NCBI RefSeq assembly: GCF_000018145.1
Contig: NC_009952.1
Location: 3,162,001 to 3,226,000, forward strand
From: Dinoroseobacter shibae DFL 12 = DSM 16493
GTDB lineage: Bacteria > Pseudomonadota > Alphaproteobacteria > Rhodobacterales > Rhodobacteraceae
Reading direction: 5' to 3'
Length of the DNA stretch: 64,000 nucleotides
Of this stretch, positions 17,758 through 26,326 are shown piece after piece. Below the pieces are notes generated by a model. That model had not been told where the DNA came from. It saw only the letters and a list, made by a program, of their open reading frames with translations, and did no database searches. The first letter of the stretch is position 1. Every line of letters starts with the position of its first letter. Both the position numbers and the translations under genes were made by a program.

Positions 17758-19491
17758 TCACTCGACCTTTTCGAGGTTGTGGATGATCTGGTGCGTGTGG
17801 TTCCACCAGAAGAACGGGTGGTTGTAGTAGTTCTCCGACGTGGGCCAGCCGGTCCAATAGGTGGTATTCATCGGCAGGAGCTTCGCCGACTGCACCAGCG
17901 GGATGAACGGCATTTCCGCATCCAGATACTGATAGGCCTCCGCCACCAGCTCGGGCACTTCCGGATCGCCCAGGGGTCGTTTCGCGATCTCGTCGACGAT
18001 CGCACTGTAGGCCTCCGCCGCCGGGCCGTCCCACCGGGCGGTGTTGTTGAAGCCCGGGGAGCGTTCGCCCACCGGCACCACGTCCTTGACCGTGTAGCGG
18101 CCCATGGACGCCCAGGGCTCGTTCACCGACCCGCAGGACAGCCAGCTATAGGACATCTCGAACGTGCCGAAGGGCAGCACCTCGCCCCAGAACACGCCGT
18201 TCTCCACCGGCACCGACCGCGCCTGGATGCCCGCGCGGGTCAATTGCTCGGCCACCACGTCGATGGTGCGGGTATACTCGGTGGAGGCTGAATTCACGTG
18301 GATGTCCACGCTGAGGACCTCGCCATCCTTCTCGTAGAACCCGTCGCCGTTCTTGGCCCAGCCCTCGCCCTCGATCAGGGCCGCCGCAGCCTCCAGGTCC
18401 GGCTCGTCCGACAGGCCAAAGCCCGCCGCCTTCACGGCGTCGATGAACGGCGCCATGGAGCCGTATTGTGCGAACATCGTCTCCGACGCCACGGTCGCGC
18501 CCTCGGCGGCGACATTCACGATCTGGTTGCGGTCGATGATCAGCGACACGGCCTTGCGCATCGCGGCACTGTCCCAGGGGGCGACGGTGGTGTTGATCTC
18601 CAACTGCCGCGCGCAGGGGTCGGCGGCGGCATAGGGGTAGTCGGAATACCAGGCGATGACGTTCGGGTTCTGGAAGCGGATCGCCTCGAACGTGCCGACG
18701 GAGACGTTCTGCGCCGCGTCCATCTGGTTCGTGGCGATCAACTGCGCGCGGCTCTCCTCGCCCCCCGTTTCCAAGAAGATCAGGCGCAGGGGCTCGGGCA
18801 GGTCCATGAAGCCGGTCTTGGCGCCCCACCAGTCGTCGTTGCGGTCCCAGATGGCCCGGTTGGTCGCACTGGAGGTGTAGGTATAGGGCCCGGTGCCGAT
18901 GGGCGGAAAGAAGGCGAAGGTGGCGGGATCCTGCCCGGCCCAGATGTGCTCGGGCATGATCAGGAACGACCCGAAGATCCGCACCCCGAAGTTTTCCACC
19001 AGGAACCGCGGGTTGGGAGCGTTCAGATTGAAGCGCACGGTCAGGTCATCGATCTTCTCGACGCTGGCGACCTGGGCCCGGATGGTGGCCGCCTCGCGCG
19101 AGGAGATCTCTTCGTTCTCCAGCGCCATGTTGACGGTGAAGACCACGTCATCGGCGTTGAACGCCTCGCCATCGGACCACTCCACGCCCTCGCGCAGGGT
19201 GACGGTGAACTCATCGTTGGTCTCGTTGCCCTCGAACCCGCTGGCGAGCCAGGGTTCGAGTTCCCCCGTGCCGTAATTCAGGATGAAAAGCGGCTCCCAC
19301 ATGGCCTGGTGCGCGCCATGCATCCGCTTGGTGCCCGGGGTGAACCAGTTGAAATTCTCCGGGTCCTTGATGGTGCGGTCCAGGTCGAAGATCACCGTGT
19401 CCTCGCGGGCAACATCCTGGGCGAGTGCCGCGCCGGATGTGGCCGCAAGGACCAGGGCGGAGACCGTGAGCAGCGTGCGTCTAAGGGTCAT
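17758..19491 (-). CDS. Periplasmic extracellular solute-binding protein, family 5 (oligopeptide/oligosaccharide type)
   Basis: The 577-residue protein has a Sec signal peptide (MTLRRTLLTVSALVLAATSGAALAQ) and an SBP_bac_5 fold. HGAHQAMWEPLFILNYGTGELEPWLASGFEGNETNDEFTV is partly preserved family sequence at the N-terminus, and VEWSDGEAFNADDVVFTV is the family signature. Although the family is best known for peptides, many members bind oligosaccharides, and the downstream GH38 mannosidase points to mannosides. AGGAG 8 nt before ATG 19491 decides the start. The 174-nt gap to the permease gene contains the 14-bp palindrome GGTGCCGCGGCACC (17653-17666), a likely mRNA-stabilising stem. Confidence 0.9.
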   Translation of the reverse strand: MTLRRTLLTVSALVLAATSGAALAQDVAREDTVIFDLDRTIKDPENFNWFTPGTKRMHGAHQAMWEPLFILNYGTGELEPWLASGFEGNETNDEFTVTLREGVEWSDGEAFNADDVVFTVNMALENEEISSREAATIRAQVASVEKIDDLTVRFNLNAPNPRFLVENFGVRIFGSFLIMPEHIWAGQDPATFAFFPPIGTGPYTYTSSATNRAIWDRNDDWWGAKTGFMDLPEPLRLIFLETGGEESRAQLIATNQMDAAQNVSVGTFEAIRFQNPNVIAWYSDYPYAAADPCARQLEINTTVAPWDSAAMRKAVSLIIDRNQIVNVAAEGATVASETMFAQYGSMAPFIDAVKAAGFGLSDEPDLEAAAALIEGEGWAKNGDGFYEKDGEVLSVDIHVNSASTEYTRTIDVVAEQLTRAGIQARSVPVENGVFWGEVLPFGTFEMSYSWLSCGSVNEPWASMGRYTVKDVVPVGERSPGFNNTARWDGPAAEAYSAIVDEIAKRPLGDPEVPELVAEAYQYLDAEMPFIPLVQSAKLLPMNTTYWTGWPTSENYYNHPFFWWNHTHQIIHNLEKVE

Positions 19492-19540
19492 GTCTGTACT
19501 CCTGTTGTCATCTCCGGCCATGGCGCCGGTTGTTCTTTTG

Positions 19541-19586
19541 AAAGCGCTTTGCAGTCAGAATGTCGCAGGCTGCGCGCGCAGTTCAA
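19541..19586 (-). promoter_or_regulatory. Promoter with LacI-type operator for the mannoside transport unit
   Basis: On the minus strand, TTGAAC (19581-19586) and CATTCT (19557-19562) form a -35/-10 pair with 18-nt spacing. Just downstream of the -10 is AAAGCGCTTT (19541-19550), a perfect 10-bp palindrome with a central CG inside TTGAAAGCGCTTTGCA, the classic LacI/GalR-family operator pattern. No LacI-family gene is present in the window, so the repressor must be encoded elsewhere. Confidence 0.65.
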
Positions 19587-19608
19587 GCGCTGAGTTCCCC
19601 ACAGTTGG

Positions 19609-20298
19609 TCAGCCGCCTGGTCGCAGGTAGTCCATCACCAGAACGCGGGTCGTGTCAGGCAGGGTGTCGGGGGTGATTGTGGCGTGGGGGCCAAAGGCGA
19701 AATCGACCTGGGCCTCGTCGAAATGGCTCAGGAAGCTCTCGATCCACATGGTATTGCGCGGCCGGTAGGTGAGCGTGCGGAAATGCATCGGGATGACCAG
19801 TTTCGGCTTGGCGACCTGGATCATCTTCATCAGGTCCGGCAACTCGATGGTCAGATACCCGCCCGCCAGCGCCAGCAGCACATCGGTGCCCTCGAAAAAG
19901 GCGATCTGGTCATTGGTGAGCGGGTTTCCCAAGTCGCCCATATGGGCGATCTGCATTCCATCCATTTCGAAGCGGTACATGCCGTTCTGTCCCGGGACGC
20001 CGCGGGGGTGATGCTCCCACTCGGCGGCGGCGATGGCGCGGATTTCGCGGCCCGCAACGGTCTGGACCCCGCCGTGATCGAGCGCCACGTTCAGCGCATT
20101 GCACACCGCGGGTGCGCTCGAGATCAGGTCGGCACGGCAATGGGCATCGTCGTCGTCGGAGGAGATCACGACCAGGTCCGCGGTCTCAGTGATGGGCGCG
20201 TAGCCTACGCCTTCGGGCGTGTAGGGGTCGGTTATGACCGACGCACCGGCGGCATCCGTCAGCTTGAACGCCGCATGGCCGAACCATGTGATCTGCAT
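19609..20298 (-). CDS. MBL-fold metal-dependent hydrolase, UPF0173-like, with altered metal motif
   Basis: The 229-residue protein starts MQITWFGHAAFKLTDAAGASVITDPYTP, the typical UPF0173/UlaG-like opening. Where the family normally has the HxHxDH zinc motif, this protein reads VVISSDDDDAHCRAD, so two histidines are replaced by Asp. The later ligands look kept: HMGDLGN and PMHFRT. It may bind metal differently or have changed activity. A GGGGAAGGG-type site precedes ATG 20298. It stands alone, upstream-to-upstream with a YdcZ-type transporter gene, and its substrate is unknown. Confidence 0.7.
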   Translation of the reverse strand: MQITWFGHAAFKLTDAAGASVITDPYTPEGVGYAPITETADLVVISSDDDDAHCRADLISSAPAVCNALNVALDHGGVQTVAGREIRAIAAAEWEHHPRGVPGQNGMYRFEMDGMQIAHMGDLGNPLTNDQIAFFEGTDVLLALAGGYLTIELPDLMKMIQVAKPKLVIPMHFRTLTYRPRNTMWIESFLSHFDEAQVDFAFGPHATITPDTLPDTTRVLVMDYLRPGG

Positions 20299-20467
20299 GC
20301 CCGCCCTTCCCCTCCCAAAGTCGGTGCGTAATGGTGCACGATGATTTTGCATAGGTATGCAAGCATAGGCCGCGGGACAAAGCAACCCTCTTCGTGACCT
20401 CTGGTCCGCGCGGGCGGGACGTGGTTTCGTGGCCGGGACGATCCCCGGAGAGAACGCGAGGCAGGAC

Positions 20468-20914
20468 ATGAGTATGACCTATTGGCTGGCAATCGGGGCG
20501 ATTGCCCTTGGCGGTGCGGGCATTGCCCTGCAGGCGCCGATCAACGCGCAGCTGGCGCGGGCCTCCGGGGACCCGGTGGTGGCTGCGGCGATCTCCTTCG
20601 GGGTGGGGTTCGTGGTGCTGTGCAGCATCGTCGCGGTGCGGGGCACCGTGCCCGGCTGGAGCGCGATGGGCGGGCTGCCTTGGTGGGCCTGGTGCGGCGG
20701 AGCGCTGGGGGCGGTCTATGTCTGGGCCGCGGCGTGGAGCGTGGACCGGATCGGGGTCGTTACGCTGGTGGCGGCGCTGGTCTTCGGGCAATTGCTGACA
20801 GCATTGTTGCTGGATGCCATCGGGGCGTTTGGCATGGCGATGCGCGAGGTGAGCCCGACGCGCATCGCCGCCGTGGTTCTTGTCGGCGCCGGGCTGCTTC
20901 TCTCACGGCTGTGA
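20468..20914 (+). CDS. DMT-superfamily transporter, YdcZ/DUF606 family
   Basis: The 148-residue protein has five hydrophobic helices and the family features ALQAPINAQLARASGDPVVAAAISFGVGF near the N-terminus and VYVWAAAWSVDRIGVVTLVAALVFGQLLTALLLDAIGAFG in the second half. Members are small inner-membrane transporters of mostly unknown substrate, often working as dimers or tandem pairs; only one copy is seen here. GAGGCAGGAC precedes ATG 20468. Confidence 0.85.
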   Translation: MSMTYWLAIGAIALGGAGIALQAPINAQLARASGDPVVAAAISFGVGFVVLCSIVAVRGTVPGWSAMGGLPWWAWCGGALGAVYVWAAAWSVDRIGVVTLVAALVFGQLLTALLLDAIGAFGMAMREVSPTRIAAVVLVGAGLLLSRL

Positions 20915-20923
20915 ACCGTGGAC

Positions 20924-21751
20924 TCAGTTGCCGCCCAGGTTGCGGGGGCTGTTTTCCGGCGAGACATCGTTGCCCCGGGGCCGCGCATGGTGGCGCCAAT
21001 GGCCCGTCGGATCCGTGCCGCGGCAGAGGATCGCCTCGATCCCCCGTGCCCAGACCGGGTCGGTGATGCGCACCTCCGGCGGACAGTAGCGGATCGTCAG
21101 ACCGCAGCGGCGCCGGTCGCTCAGGTTCGCGGCCGAACCATGGGCCAGCATGTCCGCGTGAACCGACATCTCGCCAGCGCGCAGGGCGTTCGTGACCGGT
21201 GCGCCCAGCCTCTCGGCATCCACCAGTTCCTTGTTCAGTACCCCGCCCTCGGACGCCCGCCAGTCCAGCGCGCCCTTGTCGTGGCTGCGGGGAATGAATT
21301 GCATCGCCGCGTTCTCGGCATCCGCATCGTCGATGGCCAGCCACACCGTGACCGTGCGCGCGGGCGCCAGATGCCAGAAGGCGGCGTCCTGATGCCAGGG
21401 GACGTGTTTCGGATCGCCCGGCAGCTTGCAAAAGAAATGCGACGCCCAGCAGATCACGTTGGGCCCCACCAGGTCCTCGACCACATCAAGGATCGCGGGG
21501 GCCGTGCAGAGGTCCCAGATCGCCTGGGCACGGGCCTGGTAGCAGTTGATCGCATAGGCGCCCTCGCGCCCGAGCCCCGCCAGAAGCCCGTCGAAGATCA
21601 CGCGATTCGCCTCCGCGACGCTGGGCGGGAAGGCGCGCAGACCGGTGAGGTAGCCCTCGCGGTTGTAGTGGTCGATCTGGGCCGCGTTCAGGGTCGCCGG
21701 GGCCGGGGTACGGACAGGGGCAAAGGACAGGTCGGGGGGCGTGTCGAGCAT
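20924..21751 (-). CDS. Phytanoyl-CoA dioxygenase (PhyH) family protein
   Basis: The 275-residue protein belongs to the Fe(II)/2-oxoglutarate oxygenases. The HxD pair of the facial triad is in VPWHQDAAFWH, and the distal His is in MSVHADMLAHGSAAN. A DHYNREGYLTG opening is usual in the family. It would hydroxylate a small organic substrate using 2-oxoglutarate and oxygen. AAAGGAG 8 nt before ATG 21751 favours this start over upstream codons. It is divergent from an AraC-type regulator that probably controls it. Ectoine hydroxylase is a related possibility, but no ectoine genes are near. Confidence 0.85.
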   Translation of the reverse strand: MLDTPPDLSFAPVRTPAPATLNAAQIDHYNREGYLTGLRAFPPSVAEANRVIFDGLLAGLGREGAYAINCYQARAQAIWDLCTAPAILDVVEDLVGPNVICWASHFFCKLPGDPKHVPWHQDAAFWHLAPARTVTVWLAIDDADAENAAMQFIPRSHDKGALDWRASEGGVLNKELVDAERLGAPVTNALRAGEMSVHADMLAHGSAANLSDRRRCGLTIRYCPPEVRITDPVWARGIEAILCRGTDPTGHWRHHARPRGNDVSPENSPRNLGGN

Positions 21752-21840
21752 GGCAAGGCTCCTTTCGCGGTTAGTATTTCTCTGGTAGAGCAACGGATCC
21801 GACTGTAAATTTCCCAAAATATCCTCTGTGTTGACACCCG

Positions 21841-22692
21841 ATGCCCCTGATCCTGCGCCATCGCGATTACCTGTCGCCGCCCGTGGCATGCCATTTCGCG
21901 CGCGTGACACTGGAGGACGGACCGATGCCCGCCCCCCATGGCCAGGATTTCCATGAGCTGTTCCTTGTCACCGGCGGCACGGTCCGACATCGCATCAACG
22001 GGACGCGGGAGGCGCTGCCCGCGCGGTCCCTGTGCTTCGTGCGTCCAAAAGATCGCCACGGGCTCGGCGGCCCGGCCAGTCTGATCAACCTGCTGGTGGC
22101 CCCCGACAGCCTCGCCCACCTGGTCGCGCGCTACCCGGAACTGGATGGGCGCACGTTCTGGAGCGATGCGGCGCGCCCCGTGACCCTTGCCCTCGACGCC
22201 GAGCAGGCGGGGATGTTGGCCCGGGCGCTGGCGCGCCTGGAGGAAGGGCTGCGCAGCCGTTTGGCGGTGGAGGCGCTGCTGCTGGAGTTGCACACGCGCA
22301 TCCTCCGCCCGTTGCCCGCCCTGCCCGGGGGCCTGCCCGGCTGGCTGACCCGAACGCTGCGCGCTGCCGAGGACCCCGCCGTTTTCACCCGCGGACCAAG
22401 GGCGCTGGCGGATGTCGCGGGCAAGTCGCCTGCTTATCTCGCCCGGGCATTCCGCACGCATCTGGGCGCCAGCCCGACCGAATGGATCAATGCCCGCCGA
22501 ATGGCCCATGCATCGCGCCTTATGACCAGCACTGATATGAGCCTGACGCGGATCGCGGAGGCCTGCGGAATCGAGACGCCAAGCCATTTCCAGGCGCTCT
22601 TCAAGGCCCATTACGGCACGTCGCCCGCGCGCTGGCGCCGGGCCCATCGCCACGAGGTGGTCCAGCCCGCCCGCCCGGCCCCGCGCGGGTGA
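21841..22692 (+). CDS. AraC-family transcriptional regulator with cupin sensor domain
   Basis: The 283-residue protein has an N-terminal cupin-like ligand domain (HGQDFHELFLVTGGTVRHRING) and a C-terminal double helix-turn-helix with LADVAGKSPAYLARAFRTHLGASPTEWINARRM and MSLTRIAEACGIETPSHFQALFKAHYGTSPARWR. It is transcribed away from the PhyH oxygenase gene across an 89-bp gap and is the natural candidate to activate it. No clear ribosome binding site precedes ATG 21841. Confidence 0.88.
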   Translation: MPLILRHRDYLSPPVACHFARVTLEDGPMPAPHGQDFHELFLVTGGTVRHRINGTREALPARSLCFVRPKDRHGLGGPASLINLLVAPDSLAHLVARYPELDGRTFWSDAARPVTLALDAEQAGMLARALARLEEGLRSRLAVEALLLELHTRILRPLPALPGGLPGWLTRTLRAAEDPAVFTRGPRALADVAGKSPAYLARAFRTHLGASPTEWINARRMAHASRLMTSTDMSLTRIAEACGIETPSHFQALFKAHYGTSPARWRRAHRHEVVQPARPAPRG

Positions 22693-22760
22693 CGGTGCGG
22701 CGTGCTTGCGCCTTCTCCGCCCCCATGTCAGCCTTCGCAGGGAGAAGAGGAGACCATGCC

Positions 22761-23780
22761 GTGAGCAGCACCCCCACGGACACCACGACCACGGGCCAAC
22801 AGATCGACCTGCACCGGGGGCACCTGCCCGACACGGTTCTGCCCCGCAATCCGGGGCTTCCGCTGGACCTCGACTGGGTGCGGTCGGCGGCAGTGAACAC
22901 CTCGGCCGTGGAACGCCGGGCCGCAAGCCTGCCCGGGCGGAGATCGGTCAAGAAGGACCATCAGGCGGCCTGGCTGCTGAAGGCGGTCACGTTGATCGAC
23001 CTGACCACGCTGGCGGGCGACGACACGGCTGGCCGGGTGCGGCGGCTATGTGCCAAGGCGCGCCAGCCCGTCGCACCGGAGGTTCTGGCCGCGCTCGGCA
23101 TGGGGCCGGTCACCACCGGGGCGGTCTGCGTCTATCACGACATGGTCCACGTGGCGGTCGAGGCGCTGGAGGGCTCCGGCATCCCCGTCGCCGCCGTCTC
23201 CACCGGGTTTCCCGCCGGCCTGTCGCCCTTCCACCTGCGCGTGGCCGAGATCGAGGAAAGCGTTGCGGCGGGGGCTGCCGAGATCGACATCGTGATCTCG
23301 CGCCGCCATGTCCTGACCGGCAATTGGCAAGCGCTCTATGACGAGATGCGGGCGTTTCGCGCGGCCTGCGGCGACGCCCATGTGAAGGCGATCCTGGCCA
23401 CGGGCGAGTTGGGGGACCTGGGCAACGTCGCCCGCGCGAGCCTTGTCTGCATGATGGCGGGCGCGGATTTCATCAAGACCTCCACCGGCAAGGAGAGCGT
23501 GAATGCCACCCTGCCCGTGAGCCTCGTGATGATCCGGGCGATCCGGGACTATGAGGCCGCGACGGGGGTGAAGGTCGGCTACAAGCCTGCGGGCGGGATC
23601 TCCAAGGCCAAGGATGCGCTGGTCTACCTCAGCCTGATCAAGGAAGAGCTGGGCGATCGGTGGCTGCAGCCGGATCTGTTCCGGTTCGGGGCCTCGTCTC
23701 TCTTGGGCGATATCGAGCGGCAGTTGGAGCACCACGTCACCGGCGCCTATTCCGCGACGCACCGGCACGCGCTGGGCTGA
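22761..23780 (+). CDS. deoC: Deoxyribose-phosphate aldolase
   Basis: The 339-residue class I aldolase cleaves 2-deoxyribose 5-phosphate to glyceraldehyde 3-phosphate and acetaldehyde. The Schiff-base lysine is in ADFIKTSTGKESVNATL, and the second active-site lysine is in VGYKPAGGI. An LTTLAGDD segment matches the long DeoC subfamily with an N-terminal extension. GTG 22761 is the start, preceded by AGAGGAG; a nearby ATG at 22755 runs into a stop after two codons. The next gene encodes an aldehyde dehydrogenase that could oxidise the acetaldehyde. Confidence 0.92.
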   Translation: MSSTPTDTTTTGQQIDLHRGHLPDTVLPRNPGLPLDLDWVRSAAVNTSAVERRAASLPGRRSVKKDHQAAWLLKAVTLIDLTTLAGDDTAGRVRRLCAKARQPVAPEVLAALGMGPVTTGAVCVYHDMVHVAVEALEGSGIPVAAVSTGFPAGLSPFHLRVAEIEESVAAGAAEIDIVISRRHVLTGNWQALYDEMRAFRAACGDAHVKAILATGELGDLGNVARASLVCMMAGADFIKTSTGKESVNATLPVSLVMIRAIRDYEAATGVKVGYKPAGGISKAKDALVYLSLIKEELGDRWLQPDLFRFGASSLLGDIERQLEHHVTGAYSATHRHALG

Positions 23781-23791
23781 GGGCGCGGCTT

Positions 23792-23813
23792 GAGTATTTT
23801 CAGAACAATGAAG
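23792..23813 (+). repeat. Dispersed gene-3'-end element, copy 2 (tail only)
   Basis: GAGTATTTTCAGAACAATGAAG starts 11 nt after the deoC stop and overlaps the leader of the next gene. It matches the conserved tail of the elements at 26255 and 63666 (GTATTT, then A-rich, then ATGAAG) in the same sense relative to the gene upstream. The GAAG of the tail may double as part of the ribosome binding region of the next gene. Confidence 0.4.
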
Positions 23814-23824
23814 GGGGCGGTGCG

Positions 23825-26167
23825 ATGACGGTCAAGGAGATCTTCGAGACCATGGAGTACGGCCCCGCGCCCGAGGATGACGGGCCCGCGCAGGCCTGGC
23901 TCGATCGCCATGGCCGACGCTTCGGTGTGTTCATCGGCGGCACGTTTCAGGCACCGGGCAAGACCTTTGCCACCCGCAATCCGGCCCGGGGCACGGAACT
24001 GGCGCAGGTCACCCAGGGCACGGAGGCGGATATCGAGGCCGCCGTGACCGCCGCACGCCGCGCGCAGCCCGCCTGGGCGCGATTGGGCGGGCAGGGCTGG
24101 GCGCGGGTGCTCTATGCAATTGCGCGGCTCTTGCAGAAACATTCACGCCTTTTCGCGGTGCTGGAGACACTCGACAACGGCAAGCCCATCCGCGAGAGCC
24201 GGGACATCGACATCCCCCTGGCGCAGCGACACTTCTACTACCATGCGGGCATGGCCGCGCTGATGGAGGATGAACTGCCAGACCGGGTGCCGGTGGGGGT
24301 CTGCGGGCAGATCGTGCCGTGGAACTTCCCGCTGTTGATGCTGGCGTGGAAGATCGCGCCCGCGCTGGCCATGGGCAACACGGTGGTGTTGAAGCCTGCG
24401 GAATGGACGCCCCTGACGGCATTGCTTTTCGCCGAGATCTGCGGCGAGGCGGGGGTGCCGCCGGGGGTGGTGAACATCGTCACCGGAGACGGGGCGACGG
24501 GGGCCGCGCTGGTGTCGCATCCCGGCGTGGACAAGATCGCCTTCACCGGCTCGACCGACGTGGGCCGGGAGATCCGGCGCGCCACGGCAGGCACGGGCAA
24601 GGCGCTGACGCTCGAGCTGGGCGGAAAGTCGCCCTACGTCGTGTTCGAGGATGCGGATCTCGATTCGGCGGTCGAGGGGCTGGTGGACGCGATCTGGTTC
24701 AACCAGGGGCAGGTGTGCTGCGCGGGCTCGCGACTGCTTGTGCAGGAAGGCATCGCAGAGGCGTTCTACGCCAAGCTGCGCGCGCGGATGGCGACCCTGC
24801 GCATCGGCGATCCGCTCGACAAGTGCATCGACGTGGGCGCGATGGTGGACCCGGCGCACTGCGCCAAGGTGGCCGAGATGGTCGCGGGCAGTAACGGGGA
24901 GGTGCACCAGCCCGGCACGGTTCCGGCGGAGGGCGCGTTCTATCCACCCACCCTGATCACCGGGCTTGAGCCCGCCGATCCGCTGATGCGGGACGAGATT
25001 TTCGGGCCTGTGCTGGTCGCGACCACCTTCCGCACGCCCGCCGAGGCGGTGGAGGTGGCCAATGCCACGCGCTACGGACTGGCCGCGACCCTGTGGTCTG
25101 AAAATATCAACCGCGCCCTGGACATCGCGCCGAAGCTGGCGGCGGGCGTGGTCTGGGTGAATGCCACCAACCTGTTCGACGCAGCAGCGGGGTTCGGCGG
25201 GGTGCGCGAGAGCGGCTTCGGGCGGGAGGGCGGCTGGGAAGGCCTGCGCGCCTATACCAAGCAAGCGGCGCCCCCCAAGGCGCTGGTACCGGTGGCGGCG
25301 ATCCCGGCCCCGGCAGCGCCGAAGCCCGGCGGTCTCGATCGCACCGCCAAGATGTATATCGGCGGCAAGCAGGCCCGGCCTGACAGCGGGTACTCCCGCC
25401 CCGTCTGGTCCCCCAAGGGCGTACTGCTGGGCCATGCACCCGAGGGCAGCCGCAAGGACATCCGCAACGCCGTCGAAGCCGCCACCGGTGCTGCAAGCTG
25501 GGGCCGGACCACCGGGCATCTGCGGGCGCAGATCCTCTACTACGTGGCCGAGAACCTGTCCGCCCGCACCGAAGAATTCGCCACCCGGATCGCCGAAATG
25601 ACCGGCAGCCGCGTCCCCCGCGCCGAAGCAGAGGTGTCGGCGGCCATCGACCGGCTTTTCACCTATGCGGCCTGGGCGGACAAGTATGATGGGGCGGTCA
25701 AGCCGGTGCCGATCCGCGGGGTCGCCCTGGCCATGCCGGAACCCGTCGGCGTGATCGGGGCCTTCGCGCCGGATGACGCGCCGCTCCTGGGTGCGGTGTC
25801 GATCCTCGGGGCTGCCCTTGCGATGGGCAACCGGCTGGTGCTGGTGCCGTCCGAGCCCTTCCCGCTGGCGGCAACCGACCTCTACCAGGTGCTCGACACG
25901 TCGGATGTGCCCGCGGGCGTGGTCAACATCGTCACCGGCGCGCATGAGGCCCTGGCCAAACCGCTGGCCAGCCATCTCGGCGTCGACGCGGTCTGGAGCT
26001 TCTCAGGTGCGGACATTTCCACCACGATCGAAGCGGAGGCCGCAGGCAACCTCAAGCGAACATGGGTCAATCACGGCCGGGCGCGCGACTGGATGCAGGT
26101 GGACGCGCGCAGCTTCCTGGCGCAAGCGACAGAAACCAAGACGATCTGGGTGCCCTACGGCGCCTAA
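23825..26167 (+). CDS. Two-domain aldehyde dehydrogenase, ALDH16 family
   Basis: The 780-residue protein consists of a full ALDH domain (about residues 1-490) followed by a second, shorter ALDH-like domain. The first domain has VPWNFPLLMLAWKIAPALAMGN, KPAEWTPLTA, FTGSTDVGREI, the general-base Glu in LELGGKSP and the catalytic Cys298 in GQVCCAGSR. The second domain keeps the fold (PVGVIGAFAPDDAPLLG) but has no recognisable active-site cysteine. This architecture is ALDH16; bacterial members, such as the structurally studied Loktanella enzyme, keep the cysteine that human ALDH16A1 lacks. It lies 44 nt after deoC and probably oxidises its aldehyde product. Confidence 0.88.
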   Translation: MTVKEIFETMEYGPAPEDDGPAQAWLDRHGRRFGVFIGGTFQAPGKTFATRNPARGTELAQVTQGTEADIEAAVTAARRAQPAWARLGGQGWARVLYAIARLLQKHSRLFAVLETLDNGKPIRESRDIDIPLAQRHFYYHAGMAALMEDELPDRVPVGVCGQIVPWNFPLLMLAWKIAPALAMGNTVVLKPAEWTPLTALLFAEICGEAGVPPGVVNIVTGDGATGAALVSHPGVDKIAFTGSTDVGREIRRATAGTGKALTLELGGKSPYVVFEDADLDSAVEGLVDAIWFNQGQVCCAGSRLLVQEGIAEAFYAKLRARMATLRIGDPLDKCIDVGAMVDPAHCAKVAEMVAGSNGEVHQPGTVPAEGAFYPPTLITGLEPADPLMRDEIFGPVLVATTFRTPAEAVEVANATRYGLAATLWSENINRALDIAPKLAAGVVWVNATNLFDAAAGFGGVRESGFGREGGWEGLRAYTKQAAPPKALVPVAAIPAPAAPKPGGLDRTAKMYIGGKQARPDSGYSRPVWSPKGVLLGHAPEGSRKDIRNAVEAATGAASWGRTTGHLRAQILYYVAENLSARTEEFATRIAEMTGSRVPRAEAEVSAAIDRLFTYAAWADKYDGAVKPVPIRGVALAMPEPVGVIGAFAPDDAPLLGAVSILGAALAMGNRLVLVPSEPFPLAATDLYQVLDTSDVPAGVVNIVTGAHEALAKPLASHLGVDAVWSFSGADISTTIEAEAAGNLKRTWVNHGRARDWMQVDARSFLAQATETKTIWVPYGA

Positions 26168-26254
26168 GCCCCGCTCCACCTCCCTTGGCCCCCGTTAAGG
26201 TTAACGCGCCCCCGCATCCGGACCCGTCCCTTGGTCGACCGGAGGCGCGCAGCC

Positions 26255-26300
26255 CTTTTCATCTTTGGAAAAATACTCCGGGGTCCGGGGCAGCGCCCGG
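26255..26300 (-). repeat. Dispersed gene-3'-end element, copy 3
   Basis: Read on the minus strand, this is a G+C stem (CCGGG/CCCGG at 26285-26300 around GCGCTGC), then CCGGAGTATTTTTCC and AAAGATGAAAAGG. It starts about 27 nt past the DUF1523 gene stop, in the convergent gap with the ALDH16 gene. The order hairpin, GTATTT, AAAGATGAA is shared with the elements at 37312 and 63666. It is probably a transcription terminator. Confidence 0.55.
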
Positions 26301-26326
26301 TTCCTCGGTCGCCAGTTCTGCCGACG

